From a virus, in the IMG/VR virus record IMGVR_UViG_3300042888_000057, positions 1-33,984 of that record: a DNA stretch of 33,984 bases, one strand, 5' to 3'. The position numbers were made by a program, and so were the translations under genes. Below, piece after piece: positions 8,526-15,692 of the stretch. Every line of letters begins with the position of its first letter. Position 1 is the first letter of the stretch. The notes below the pieces were generated by a model. That model saw only the letters and a program-made list of their open reading frames with translations, did no database searches and had not been told where the DNA came from.

Positions 8526-9859
8526 AATCGACTGCTCCTAAGTGTTTTGTGGGTTGCCCACATATCATTCAATGTAACTGTGTTTTCTGAGCCAACCATC
8601 AACGGTTTCACAACGTCTGGCGGCTTCACTTTGGGTTCTACACGCCAAACTACCGCCATCATTCTGAAAGCATCTGCTGGGTGTGATGTCCAGTCATGTC
8701 TTGGACTAGCCCTAAATGCTTTCTTATCTTCGTCGTATTCCCGCTGATACTGTCTCAGAGCTTCAAGTCCATCCGAGCATTTAGTCTTGTCGAACCAACA
8801 CATCGGAAGGCATTGCCGTACTGCTTGAATCCCATCTTGTACGCCCAAGTCAGGCACAATCGCCATGTTGTTTATACCAAGGTGTTCCGCTAATTGCTCG
8901 ATAACCGATTTGCCCTGCGCTGCCAAAGTTTTAGCTTTTGCATCGTGCGGAAGTTGGTGTTTTCCGTATTTATAGGGCTTTTCTTTGATTATTTTCGCAA
9001 TTTCATCAATATTAGCACCGGAAATGGCAAAAAAGTCGATTAAATGTATTTCATTTCGCACGACTTGATACCACCAGATTGCGGTGTCATCACGGTATCC
9101 TAAGTCCCATGCTGTGTGAACTGGTATCGCAGGATCATATGGTACGTCAGTGATGCGTCCCTCGTCCTCAGCTTGTCGCAGGTCTGTGCCGTAATAAGCA
9201 CCCAAGATAGACGCTTCAAATGAGCATTCGTACTCTTGCAAGAATTGATCTTCAGAGATTTGTGCTCTTGCAGCATTCAGTTCGGTCTGGGGCAATAAGC
9301 CTGATTCTGACGCTGTGAGCTTGAGACAGAACCATTCGCCATCGCTTCTGTTTGCTTGGTCATATATCTGCCAAAACTGGTTTTTGCCCTTTGGTGTGCC
9401 AGCAAACACTGCCCAACCCTGTTTGTCGGATAAGGTAGGGCGAATGACGTTACCCCAGACGCTAGGTCTAAAGTCACCGTACTCGTCCATAAATACGCCC
9501 GAGAAGCCTAACCCTCGCATTGCGTCAGCGTTGTCAGCACCAAATAGGCGTATCTTTGCACCCGTCACTAGCTCAACGGTCAATTCAGCTTCGTTTGATG
9601 ATTTAAGTACAGGCGCTGCAAAGTGCTTGAGGTAGTCCCAAGCGACAGACTTAGCCTGGCTTCTGTATGGTGCTATGTACGCATATAGCGGATAAGAGTC
9701 TTTACTCATCAGCGCAGCACGAACAATGTCGTTTATAGCTGCGACTGTTTTACCTGCCCTTCGATGAGCAACTAAGCAAGCCCAGCGTTGTGTGCGTGAG
9801 TGAAAGGGTTTAAACGCTTGCCGAGGCGAGTACGGTAAGACTACTTCTCGTCTTGCCAC
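8522..9859 (-). CDS. terL: Terminase large subunit
   Basis: A 445-aa DNA-packaging motor. The ATPase domain has the Walker A variant AHRRAGKT (residues 31-38), Walker B with catalytic acid VFMDEYGDF (122-130) and coupling motif FAGTPKGKNQFW (152-163). The nuclease domain carries WDLGYRDDTAIWW (first acidic residue about 252), PHDAKAK (about 304-310) and a C-terminal HDWTSHPADAFRMM with the last acidic residue. The length is typical. The protein works with the portal and small terminase to fill the head and cut DNA. Its start overlaps the small-terminase gene by 19 bases. No intein or break is visible. Confidence 0.93.
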   Translation of the reverse strand: MARREVVLPYSPRQAFKPFHSRTQRWACLVAHRRAGKTVAAINDIVRAALMSKDSYPLYAYIAPYRSQAKSVAWDYLKHFAAPVLKSSNEAELTVELVTGAKIRLFGADNADAMRGLGFSGVFMDEYGDFRPSVWGNVIRPTLSDKQGWAVFAGTPKGKNQFWQIYDQANRSDGEWFCLKLTASESGLLPQTELNAARAQISEDQFLQEYECSFEASILGAYYGTDLRQAEDEGRITDVPYDPAIPVHTAWDLGYRDDTAIWWYQVVRNEIHLIDFFAISGANIDEIAKIIKEKPYKYGKHQLPHDAKAKTLAAQGKSVIEQLAEHLGINNMAIVPDLGVQDGIQAVRQCLPMCWFDKTKCSDGLEALRQYQREYDEDKKAFRASPRHDWTSHPADAFRMMAVVWRVEPKVKPPDVVKPLMVGSENTVTLNDMWATHKTLRSSRL

Positions 9860-10146
9860 TTGACCACCAGCTCTATCGGGCCATTGTCTGCGCCAACGTG
9901 TTCTTGTCTTGCGAGCTTTGGCACATGGTACTCAGCGACAGCCATAAAGCAATCGAACGCTGTCTTTGGCCCGTATCGGTCATCCATAGCAATCTGCTCA
10001 AGCCACGATTGAAGCTGGTGGGCATTACCATCCACGAACTCAGCAATCGCCTCTCTCGCCTTCGCTGTTGACTTGTTAGGCGTACCCGCAATGCGTCCGC
10101 CTGCCTTCTTTCTAGTTTTGACTACAGTAGTTTCTGCCATATCCAT
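9841..10146 (-). CDS. terS: Terminase small subunit (probable)
   Basis: About 101 aa; starts are possible at TTG 10152, ATG 10146 and ATG 10140, and I chose the first ATG. The N-terminus is basic, with KTRKKAGGRIAGTPNKSTAKAREAIAEFVDG, the pattern of DNA-binding small terminases. The rest is helical (WLEQIA, DCFMAVAEYHVPKLAR). It lies directly upstream of the large subunit and overlaps it. It would recognise phage DNA for packaging. The promoter at 10178-10205 and the palindrome at 10165-10178 are immediately upstream, so this gene probably opens the late transcript. Confidence 0.75.
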   Translation of the reverse strand: MDMAETTVVKTRKKAGGRIAGTPNKSTAKAREAIAEFVDGNAHQLQSWLEQIAMDDRYGPKTAFDCFMAVAEYHVPKLARQEHVGADNGPIELVVKWQDEK

Positions 10147-10164
10147 ACTCAATTGTCTTAGAGA

Positions 10165-10178
10165 TTAAGATAGGTTAA
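10165..10178. promoter_or_regulatory. Operator O5, TTAAG-ATAG-GTTAA
   Basis: A 14-bp imperfect palindrome matching the other four sites with one change in the second half (C to G). It begins where the -10 box of the leftward promoter ends, thus covering the expected transcription start before the terminase genes. Binding there would block late transcription. Confidence 0.65.
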
Positions 10179-10205
10179 TTATATCTTACTTGTCTAGCTT
10201 ATCAA
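10178..10205 (-). promoter_or_regulatory. Leftward promoter before terminase (late promoter candidate)
   Basis: On the minus strand TTGATA (10205-10200) and TATAAT (10183-10178) are separated by 16 bases: a perfect -10 box and a 4/6 -35 box. It overlaps the 3' end of the 282-aa gene and faces the terminase genes. It is the best sigma-70-type promoter in the leftward path. Confidence 0.65.
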
Positions 10206-11034
10206 ATTCTTGTTGCAAAAGGTCTTTTCTAGTGGAATTATAATATTCTTGTTGAGTATTTGATAAAGGTTTGCCTGTTTTGAGCCTCTGCTCCATATTT
10301 TTTATCATTTTTGCTTTGCCAATTTCGTCGTATGATTTTTGAGCCAACATCATCTCGCTTGGCCCTTGTTTTCTCATATCTAATGCTAATTGCATAACTT
10401 GTTGCATTTCTTCAGGCGTTGCAACATTAAACACATTTGCCGAACCTTCCACACCTTTTGAATGTCCTGACATTCGTATGTTAGGTATAAAACCGCCAGT
10501 TTCAGGGTCATAAATACGCAAATAGCTTGATGGGCCTGCTTTGCTGCCGCTATGGTCAAGCGTAACTTGAAAACCTTGATCCTTGAGTTGTTGGGCAAAT
10601 TTTTCTGCGCTGTTTTGTATTAAATCAGCACCTTTATTTGGTAATCCTTCTGTTTTAAACAAACTCATTGATAAGTCTGTGCCACCCACGCCTGTCGGGT
10701 TAGTCAATGCTTTCCCAGTTGCAATGCCGCCGCCAAAGGTGTTTAGCGCCATGTTTGCGGCTTCTTCGCCTGGCTTAAACGTAGGGTCTGATCCCGTCAA
10801 AGCTCGTGCTGGTGAGGTAAACGCATTTAGCGCACCCGCAAGAATGCCAGGTAACGCCAATTCTCGTTTGTTGAATACCGACCCTTCCATCGTGTCACGG
10901 AAAGGGAGCAATGTTGCTCTGCCTTCCATTGGGAGCGCTTTTGAGTACCACGGCTGCTCACCCTGCATTGCGTTAAATTTGCGTAATTCTTGTTCTTCGC
11001 TTAGTAACGATGCTATTTGCTTTGGGTCAGCCAT
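10186..11034 (-). CDS. Hypothetical protein, ejection / polyvalent-protein-like
   Basis: A 282-aa protein without an identified enzyme motif. The segment GILAGALNAFTSPARALTGS (about 63-82) followed by FKPGEEAANMALNTFGGG resembles linker regions seen in large multidomain phage proteins that enter the cell with DNA. The middle (about 140-200) may be a compact alpha/beta domain (FAQQLKDQGFQVTLDHSGSK, SSYLRIYDPETGGF), and the C-terminus is a charged helix with repeated Lys and Gln. It precedes the terminase operon and its last codons contain the promoter described at 10178. A virion or toxin-like role is possible but unproven. Confidence 0.6.
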   Translation of the reverse strand: MADPKQIASLLSEEQELRKFNAMQGEQPWYSKALPMEGRATLLPFRDTMEGSVFNKRELALPGILAGALNAFTSPARALTGSDPTFKPGEEAANMALNTFGGGIATGKALTNPTGVGGTDLSMSLFKTEGLPNKGADLIQNSAEKFAQQLKDQGFQVTLDHSGSKAGPSSYLRIYDPETGGFIPNIRMSGHSKGVEGSANVFNVATPEEMQQVMQLALDMRKQGPSEMMLAQKSYDEIGKAKMIKNMEQRLKTGKPLSNTQQEYYNSTRKDLLQQEFDKLDK

Positions 11035-11041
11035 GTCTGAC

Positions 11042-11395
11042 CTATCGTCTACGCATCATTTCGTACTCTGCATTACTCATAGCGCCTTGACCCATGCCAC
11101 GGGCCATAGGCATTGGGACAGGTTTAGCACCCATTGCGCCTTGTTGTGGGATTGCTTGCCCAAACATTGTTGCTGGCGGTTGCGTAAATTGACCTTGTTG
11201 CATGGGTTGACCAGTCATCGGCACTGATTGCATACCGTAATCAGGTTGTGCTGCCATAGCTCGTTGAGCCATTTCCATGTCTGAGCCTGACATAGCGCCT
11301 GCACCTTGCATTGATTGGAGGAATTTCTGCATCTGTTGCTGTTGCAACATTTGAGCTATTTTTTGTGCTTCTGGGTTTTGTACGAGGTCATCCAT
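11042..11395 (-). CDS. Met/Gln-rich low-complexity protein
   Basis: A 117-aa protein made mostly of Met, Gln, Ala, Gly and Pro. The N-terminus is a Gln-rich helix (KIAQMLQQQQMQKFLQSMQG), the rest looks disordered (PMTGQPMQQGQFTQPPATM), and the end is MSNAEYEMMRRR. Proteins like this sit near internal virion proteins in several podoviruses and may be flexible virion or assembly components. No function can be assigned from the sequence. It lies between the DUF5856-like gene and the 282-aa gene. Confidence 0.6.
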   Translation of the reverse strand: MDDLVQNPEAQKIAQMLQQQQMQKFLQSMQGAGAMSGSDMEMAQRAMAAQPDYGMQSVPMTGQPMQQGQFTQPPATMFGQAIPQQGAMGAKPVPMPMARGMGQGAMSNAEYEMMRRR

Positions 11396-11403
11396 AGCCG
11401 TTC

Positions 11404-11760
11404 CTATTTGAGAAAGCGCAGTTTATACAGCGTTGAGTCGAGCAATTGGGCAATTTCATCAATTACGTTCTGAAGTTGCGTGTCTTTTGGTAGCTCTTTG
11501 CGGATTTCTTTAACAAAATCACACAGGCTTTTCAGGTATCGCTGTGGATTCTTAGCTAAATGGAAGTCATCCGGATAGGTTTTAATCTTGTCGTATGCAC
11601 CTTGATACGCTTCTGTAAAAGTATCTACGAGATCAGGAATGCTTTCATAATACTTTTGCAACGCTTTGTGTTCTGCGTAGCTTTCGGTCTGAAAGTGCAT
11701 AAAATGCGTGTTAGTTGCGCTATGTAACAGCGTCGATACAAATACGGCTGGATAGTCCAT
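11404..11760 (-). CDS. DUF5856-like helical protein
   Basis: A 118-aa, almost all-helical protein. The segment LLHSATNTHFMHFQTESYAEHKALQKYYE (residues about 11-39) with spaced His and Glu, then IPDLVDTFTEAYQGAYDK, is a pattern I recall from the phage DUF5856 family, which looks like a ferritin-type four-helix bundle. The biochemical role is not known to me; His/Glu spacing leaves metal binding open. It begins directly after the RusA stop (TAAATG). The family name is from memory and should be checked by profile search. Confidence 0.65.
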   Translation of the reverse strand: MDYPAVFVSTLLHSATNTHFMHFQTESYAEHKALQKYYESIPDLVDTFTEAYQGAYDKIKTYPDDFHLAKNPQRYLKSLCDFVKEIRKELPKDTQLQNVIDEIAQLLDSTLYKLRFLK

Positions 11761-12123
11761 TTACGCCTCGTTCTCAAAGGTGGCTAGGATTATTGTACAT
11801 TGTCCATTTGATTTAATCACGCCTCTTGTGATAGTGATTTCGTCAAATTGACTGTCATCGTCAAACACTCCTGCGTCTTGCAATGCGTCTAAAAGTGCTT
11901 TGATACGGTTATCTAGGTCAATTGCTCGTTTGTCCCTTGGGTATATCTTAATTATTGCTGCAAGTCTTTGGTTGCCAAGTTTCGGTAGGTTGTTCTGGGT
12001 GACGTATTCCTGAACCGCTTGTTTGTAGTCTCTGCCGCCTTTTGAGAGGATTGTGCGCCCCCTAAAGTTACGCCAATAGGTGTTGATGCTCGGCGGTAGG
12101 GGTAGCTGCATGGTAATTAACAT
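11761..12123 (-). CDS. rusA: RusA-like Holliday junction resolvase
   Basis: A 120-aa protein with the features of RusA endonucleases: the N-terminal LPLPPSINTYWRNFRGR (about 7-23), the central DKRAIDLDNRIKALLDAL with the essential Asp pair, and VFDDDSQFDEITITR. RusA dimers cut four-way junctions formed during replication and recombination. The length matches the family. It follows the PP-loop gene with TAAATG spacing. With ERF, SSB and the exonuclease on the other strand it makes a complete phage recombination set. Confidence 0.9.
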   Translation of the reverse strand: MLITMQLPLPPSINTYWRNFRGRTILSKGGRDYKQAVQEYVTQNNLPKLGNQRLAAIIKIYPRDKRAIDLDNRIKALLDALQDAGVFDDDSQFDEITITRGVIKSNGQCTIILATFENEA

Positions 12124-12978
12124 TTAATCTCCGCAGAAACAGGCAATGCCTTCTTCATCTGGGTCAAATATTGTTTTTTGGTCTGCCGCAAACTTAACCA
12201 TGCTTTCATAATTTGGACGGTCTTTGCGAAAAGTCGCACCGCTTGGCTTGGATGCCAATGCCAATGCCAATGCCTCCATTTTAACCCACCAGACCGCTCT
12301 TTCGGGTTTTTCTGCTATTAGTGTTGCGACCTGATTGGCTGGTTTTAAAAAACACAAATCGCAATTTCCTGCCAAAGTTCTGCCTTTGTATGTTGGCAAT
12401 TCAAGATTAAATGGTTGGTTTTCCCAAAATTTACCAATGTCTTGAACGCTTACTTTAGCTGTAAACAATGGAATTCTGCGTTTATCAGTTATTTTTGCTG
12501 CTCTGCGTCCTTCGTCAAACCTTAACCCTATCCACGATGCGTTCTCAAGTTCAGATTTAGTGCAATCGTCAAATAAACCAGAGTGTTTTAAAAAACACGC
12601 CATTGTGCGTATTTTTAGCTCGCTTGTGCAAAATCTTGTTACTGGGTTTGGCAAATACTGACGCTTGCGGATAATTGCCTCAAATGGCTCACCGTTACGA
12701 GCTGCTGTTTCGTAAGTAACTTCTTTGTACCTATTTTCCGGCAATTCATGGTCTTGGTACTCAATCCAATGTATTTTGACACCCCAATTCACAGAACAAT
12801 CATTTACAAACTTGAGCGTTGCTTCTTCCTCTTTGCCTGTGTTGGCAAAACATACTATTGCTTGGTTAGGCAATTGCCCCCCCCCAGCTTCTAAGACTTT
12901 CTTTAACATATATGCAGATGTTCTGCCACCGCTAAAACTTATGCAAGTAGGTTCTGTAATTTCGTATGGGTTTAGCAT
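12124..12978 (-). CDS. PAPS-reductase-like PP-loop protein
   Basis: A 284-aa protein of the adenine-nucleotide alpha-hydrolase / PAPS reductase superfamily. Residues 14-24 give ISFSGGRTSAY, the SGGxTS PP-loop that binds ATP or PAPS phosphate; IVCFANTGKEEEATLKFV (about 41-58) is the second strand. Cys residues occur as CDLCFLKP (about 205-212) and near the end as ACFCGD, so an Fe-S cluster or thiol chemistry is possible. Relatives include CysH and DndC. Many phages carry a member of unknown role; here it is two genes from a glycosyltransferase. A run of nine G on the coding strand (12885-12877) encodes part of EAGGGQ. The start overlaps the YbcO-like gene's stop. Confidence 0.8.
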   Translation of the reverse strand: MLNPYEITEPTCISFSGGRTSAYMLKKVLEAGGGQLPNQAIVCFANTGKEEEATLKFVNDCSVNWGVKIHWIEYQDHELPENRYKEVTYETAARNGEPFEAIIRKRQYLPNPVTRFCTSELKIRTMACFLKHSGLFDDCTKSELENASWIGLRFDEGRRAAKITDKRRIPLFTAKVSVQDIGKFWENQPFNLELPTYKGRTLAGNCDLCFLKPANQVATLIAEKPERAVWWVKMEALALALASKPSGATFRKDRPNYESMVKFAADQKTIFDPDEEGIACFCGD

Positions 12979-13271
12979 TGAATCAATCCACGCTCAAATA
13001 ACTCGCCAATTGTCTTTCTATGCGCTAGTTCCCAAAGTTCGACACGCATTACTCTGTTTAAGTCTTTGCCTTGGTCTATCTCGCTATGACACTTAAAACA
13101 TAAGCTGGCTATGCGGTAATCGCTTGCTTTGAGTCCTCTGCCCTTACCGTCACGAAGTTGGTTACTGTGCGCTGCAACAACTGTACCGTCCTCTGCACCG
13201 CAAAGTTGACAGGGTATTTCTCTACAAGCGACTAAAAGTTTGGGGTTTCTGTACATTTTGATTCTGCCCAT
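12972..13271 (-). CDS. YbcO-like (DUF1364) putative nuclease
   Basis: A 99-aa protein with CQLCGAEDGTVVAAHSNQLR, then GKGRGLKASDYRIASLCFKC and HSEID. The arrangement of paired Cys, AHxN, GxGxKAxD, CxxCHxxID is that of YbcO-type proteins of lambdoid prophages, related to HNH (beta-beta-alpha metal) nucleases and thought to act in recombination. All expected Cys/His residues are present. Starts are possible at 13271 (MGRIKMYR) or 13256 (MYRNPK); neither has an ideal Shine-Dalgarno. It overlaps the 58-aa gene by 40 bases and the PP-loop gene by seven. Confidence 0.8.
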   Translation of the reverse strand: MGRIKMYRNPKLLVACREIPCQLCGAEDGTVVAAHSNQLRDGKGRGLKASDYRIASLCFKCHSEIDQGKDLNRVMRVELWELAHRKTIGELFERGLIQC

Positions 13272-13408
13272 TCCTGTAAATGGCGAGCCATAAATTGCAT
13301 TTCTACAGCAGCGTTTGCCGCTAATTCATAATTTTGTTTATGCAGCAGTTTACGGTATTGCAAAATCAGGGCTGTAAGTTTTATCATTGATTCGCTGTAA
13401 TCAATCAT
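13232..13408 (-). CDS. 58-aa helical hypothetical protein
   Basis: A short gene supported by coupling: its ATG overlaps the stop of the 107-aa gene as ATGA. The protein starts MIDYSESMIKLTALILQYRK and continues as one predicted amphipathic helix to WAESKCTETPNF. No motif is recognised. It overlaps the YbcO-like start by 40 bases, which makes translation of both from one transcript possible but leaves some doubt. Confidence 0.55.
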   Translation of the reverse strand: MIDYSESMIKLTALILQYRKLLHKQNYELAANAAVEMQFMARHLQEWAESKCTETPNF

Positions 13409-13728
13409 TTTGTCATCCTCTCAAGGTTGCGGTTGCTTGCTTGCTCGGTTCTCCATGCGTCAAAGCGCATTTTTGCACTTTCTAGCCGCCAGCGCAGTAA
13501 TTCTGCCTGTTCTGTTGCTTCCCCAATAGCTTTGCACAGGTTCTGATAGTCTGGGTGTGCGTATGCTTCACGTTCCTGAGCACCAATAGCCGTTTCGTAG
13601 CTTTGCTTCATTAGGATGGCTTTTAGGCTAGATTTGTAGGTCTCCAACTCTGCCAATTTGCCCTTTGCGGCGGCAAACTCAGGCGCTGTTTTGTAGATAT
13701 AGTCGATTGCGTCGTGTTGGTCTTTCAT
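13405..13728 (-). CDS. Conserved phage helical protein
   Basis: A 107-aa all-helical protein. The phrase SSLKAILMKQSYETAIGAQE followed by REAYAHPDY and RWRLESAKMRFDAWRTEQ is one I recall from conserved small proteins near phage replication and recombination genes; I do not know a demonstrated function. The pattern suggests an antiparallel coiled coil. Its start overlaps the glycosyltransferase stop (ATGA) and its stop overlaps the 58-aa start. Confidence 0.75.
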   Translation of the reverse strand: MKDQHDAIDYIYKTAPEFAAAKGKLAELETYKSSLKAILMKQSYETAIGAQEREAYAHPDYQNLCKAIGEATEQAELLRWRLESAKMRFDAWRTEQASNRNLERMTK

Positions 13729-14561
13729 TTTTCTACCTTTTTTAATTTCATCCCGTATTCGTTAATTCCTTCCGGTATTACTAACCCTTCTTTGCGCTTT
13801 AAAACATTGCGTTTAAACACACTGTAGTCAACTTGATGATGCCATCTACCATAGCGCCGCACTACGCTTGCCATGTCGGGATGGTAATCAACCAACATTT
13901 GCGACTTTTCTAAGTTTTTCTCACCGTTCTCGTAAATTTCTTCCGTGTTGCCGCCTTTAATTGTCAATGTTGCTGCCTTGTTTTGTAGAAAACATCTAAA
14001 CATGATGGTGCAATAACCATCTTTTAGCGCCCTCAACGACAAATCTGCATCTTCGTTGTATTTCAATCGCCAGCGATACGGAATGTCGTTTCTAATCAAT
14101 ATGCAAGAAAAAATCCTAGTATTGGTTATAAATGCTGCTTTTTTACGCCTGTTGCCGCCTGCAAAAAACCTGTATTCAAACCCTGCTTGTGCAACATTTT
14201 CGTATCTGTTTACAAAATCTTCGGACGCTTTAAAGATTGACCCTGAAGTAACTGGTATGCGCTCGTTTCTGTTTAGTCTTACAAATCCGTCTATGTTGTC
14301 ATCCAGTATCCAATGAAATTTTGCACCATTTTCTATTGAATGCTCCCAACAAAAGTTACGAGCTGGGTACGAGCCTAAGCCATGATTGCTAAACGGTAAT
14401 ATAAGTATTTTGCTTGGGTCAATCACACTGGCGTATTTGTCGTACTCTTGCGGTTCAACAGCAATTTTGTATGGAACGCCCATCTTTTCAAGCGCTTTAC
14501 TCGTTAAGCGACTTTCCCACCTTCCTTTGGAAATTATATAAATTGGGTAATCAGGATTCAT
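13725..14561 (-). CDS. TET-associated-type glycosyltransferase (TAGT-like)
   Basis: A 278-aa protein that begins PDYPIYIISKGRWESRLTSK, then VPYKIAVEPQEYDKYASVID, SYPARNFCWEHS and FHWILDDNIDGFVRLNR. The WILDDN motif is the metal/sugar-nucleotide-binding acidic motif of GT-A-fold enzymes (compare DxD). YNEDADLSLRALKDGY (about 187-202) is a second conserved acidic region. This fits the TAGT family described by comparative genomics as adding sugars to hydroxymethylated bases in phage DNA. No TET/JBP dioxygenase or hydroxymethylase is visible here, so the acceptor is unknown. The gene overlaps its neighbours on both sides. Confidence 0.75.
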   Translation of the reverse strand: MNPDYPIYIISKGRWESRLTSKALEKMGVPYKIAVEPQEYDKYASVIDPSKILILPFSNHGLGSYPARNFCWEHSIENGAKFHWILDDNIDGFVRLNRNERIPVTSGSIFKASEDFVNRYENVAQAGFEYRFFAGGNRRKKAAFITNTRIFSCILIRNDIPYRWRLKYNEDADLSLRALKDGYCTIMFRCFLQNKAATLTIKGGNTEEIYENGEKNLEKSQMLVDYHPDMASVVRRYGRWHHQVDYSVFKRNVLKRKEGLVIPEGINEYGMKLKKVEK

Positions 14562-14787
14562 CTACCCAAACCTTTTTTTCTACGTTTGTTTTAACTGGAA
14601 AAACAAGGCTTTTTGTTGTGAACTTAATGTTGCGTCCCACAAGCTCTGAAAACTTGTTCATGTCCTCAACAGTCTCAAATCCAACCATTACATGATGAAT
14701 TAGCTTTAAATCATCTTGTATAAATTCTGGCATCCCACCCCATTCTTTTTGCCAGTCAAATTCTTCTTCTCCAAACAAATCTTTCAT
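14551..14787 (-). CDS. Small acidic protein with W-GGMPEF and TKS-FP motifs
   Basis: A 78-aa protein reading FDWQKEWGGMPEFIQDDLKL, then IHHVMVGFETVEDMNKFSEL and IKFTTKSLVFPVK. I remember the pattern 'W-x-G-M-P-E-F ... F-x-x-x-x-D-x-x-x-F-x-x-L-x-G-x-x-I-x-x-x-T-K-S-x-x-F-P' from small phage proteins or domains that travel with ParB-like, PAPS-reductase-like and DNA-modification genes. Its role is unknown. It is coupled to the loader-like gene by ATGA upstream and overlaps the TAGT gene by 11 bases downstream, strengthening a functional link with it. Confidence 0.7.
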   Translation of the reverse strand: MKDLFGEEEFDWQKEWGGMPEFIQDDLKLIHHVMVGFETVEDMNKFSELVGRNIKFTTKSLVFPVKTNVEKKVWVDES

Positions 14788-15158
14788 GCTGCCTCCGCTA
14801 CTTTTTTAGCAATCCTAGCCCTGAACTGTCCCATATCTTCGCCCGGTCTGGGTTGCATATCTAACTCCCTCGCTTTGTCCATCGTCATCTGCTCCGTCGA
14901 ATACCACGGCAATGCAGGTTTTTTAGGCTGCTTGGGCTGCATATCCAGTTCGTCGTAATACCTGCCTTGATTAAGCCAAGTAGCAGGGTGTGGAATGTAA
15001 TCAGTCGCTGTCTCTTTAATCTTCCAATACTCACAATGCGTCTCTAGTGCGTCAATCGCAAGTTCCTGCTCATCTATAGGGAGTCTGCCAAAAGATTGCA
15101 TAGCGGTCTTTTTAGCGACTTTGCGAGGGTATTTAGACCAGAATTCGTCAAAGCTCAT
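14784..15158 (-). CDS. Replication-protein / helicase-loader-like C-terminal domain
   Basis: A 124-aa protein that starts SFDEFWSKYPRKVAKKTAMQ and contains ATDYIPHPATWLNQGRYYDE (about 52-71). The FWxxYPRK...A...IPHPATWLNxxRWxxE pattern is usually the C-terminal part of phage replisome organisers (lambda O / DnaT / helicase-loader-like proteins). Here it stands alone, without the N-terminal winged-helix part; a separate winged-helix gene lies about 500 bp upstream in the same operon. It may help recruit host helicase, since no phage helicase, primase or polymerase is visible. Coupled by ATGA at both ends. Confidence 0.7.
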   Translation of the reverse strand: MSFDEFWSKYPRKVAKKTAMQSFGRLPIDEQELAIDALETHCEYWKIKETATDYIPHPATWLNQGRYYDELDMQPKQPKKPALPWYSTEQMTMDKARELDMQPRPGEDMGQFRARIAKKVAEAA

Positions 15159-15331
15159 TTGTTCTTCTCTTTTAATTTGGCTTCTATATCACGAGCTACA
15201 CCGCTGCCGCTTAGGCGTTTGTCATACAGTGCAATCTCCTCATCAGTCAGCCCAACCCATTCTTTTTGTGCCTCTTGCCGCCACATTCTGGCGCTTTCCT
15301 TGTGGTGCTCGCATTGTGGGCAGTTGCTCAT
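15155..15331 (-). CDS. 58-aa protein with CPxC and WVGLTDEEI
   Basis: A small gene too short for many callers, supported by ATGA overlaps with both neighbours. The protein starts MSNCPQCEHHKESARMWRQE and continues WVGLTDEEIALYDKRLSG, ending in a basic Lys-rich tail. The single CPQCEHH cluster could bind zinc. The W-x-x-L-T-D-E-E-I phrase is common in tiny phage proteins of unknown function. Confidence 0.65.
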   Translation of the reverse strand: MSNCPQCEHHKESARMWRQEAQKEWVGLTDEEIALYDKRLSGSGVARDIEAKLKEKNK

Positions 15332-15549
15332 TCTCGCCCCCCGTTCATAGCACGATCAACCTGCTCGTTTAAATCACGCTCGCTAACCATAAACAACTGG
15401 TGAGTTGATCTATTCAACCAGCGGTAGCGGTCAGCGTCCTCTTTCAACGCTCGGATGATGTCAGCGACCTGTCCCATCTCCTCTCTGGTCATAAAATCAC
15501 CTTTGTCCAGTATCCTAATTAACTGTTCGTAATCTCGTAAATCTCTCAT
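15328..15549 (-). CDS. 73-aa phage protein with DADRYRWLN motif
   Basis: A 73-aa helical protein with DFMTREEMGQVADIIRALKE followed by DADRYRWLNRSTHQLF. The 'E-D-A-x-R-Y-R-W-L' motif is frequent in small early phage proteins; no role is known to me. It overlaps the 48-aa zinc-ribbon gene at its start and the 58-aa CPxC gene at its end, both as ATGA. Confidence 0.7.
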   Translation of the reverse strand: MRDLRDYEQLIRILDKGDFMTREEMGQVADIIRALKEDADRYRWLNRSTHQLFMVSERDLNEQVDRAMNGGRE

Positions 15550-15692
15550 TTGTGCGCCTTATAAAATTTGTTGCACCACTCGCATAACCCGTCTATTAGC
15601 GTTGAAACTTGTCCACAACAATCACAAACAGGTTCAACAGGGTGTTGCTCTTTCTGGAGTTTGTCCCTAATCCACTCGACTAATGTTTTCAT
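15546..15692 (-). CDS. 48-aa zinc-ribbon-like protein
   Basis: A short open frame: MKTLVEWIRDKLQKEQHP, then VCDCCGQVSTLIDGLCEWCN, ending KFYKAHK. Two CxxC-type pairs (CDCC and CEWC) 14-17 residues apart form a plausible zinc ribbon. The ATG lies 26 bases inside the winged-helix gene and the stop overlaps the next start as ATGA, so it fits the operon's coupling pattern. It may be a small DNA- or protein-binding factor. Confidence 0.65.
   Translation of the reverse strand: MKTLVEWIRDKLQKEQHPVEPVCDCCGQVSTLIDGLCEWCNKFYKAHK

Noticed and set aside
12877-12885. Run of nine C as evidence for a frameshift in the PP-loop gene
   Set aside because: The frame is intact through it and both sides read as one PP-loop protein (EAGGGQLPN); it is only a place where sequencing errors are likely.
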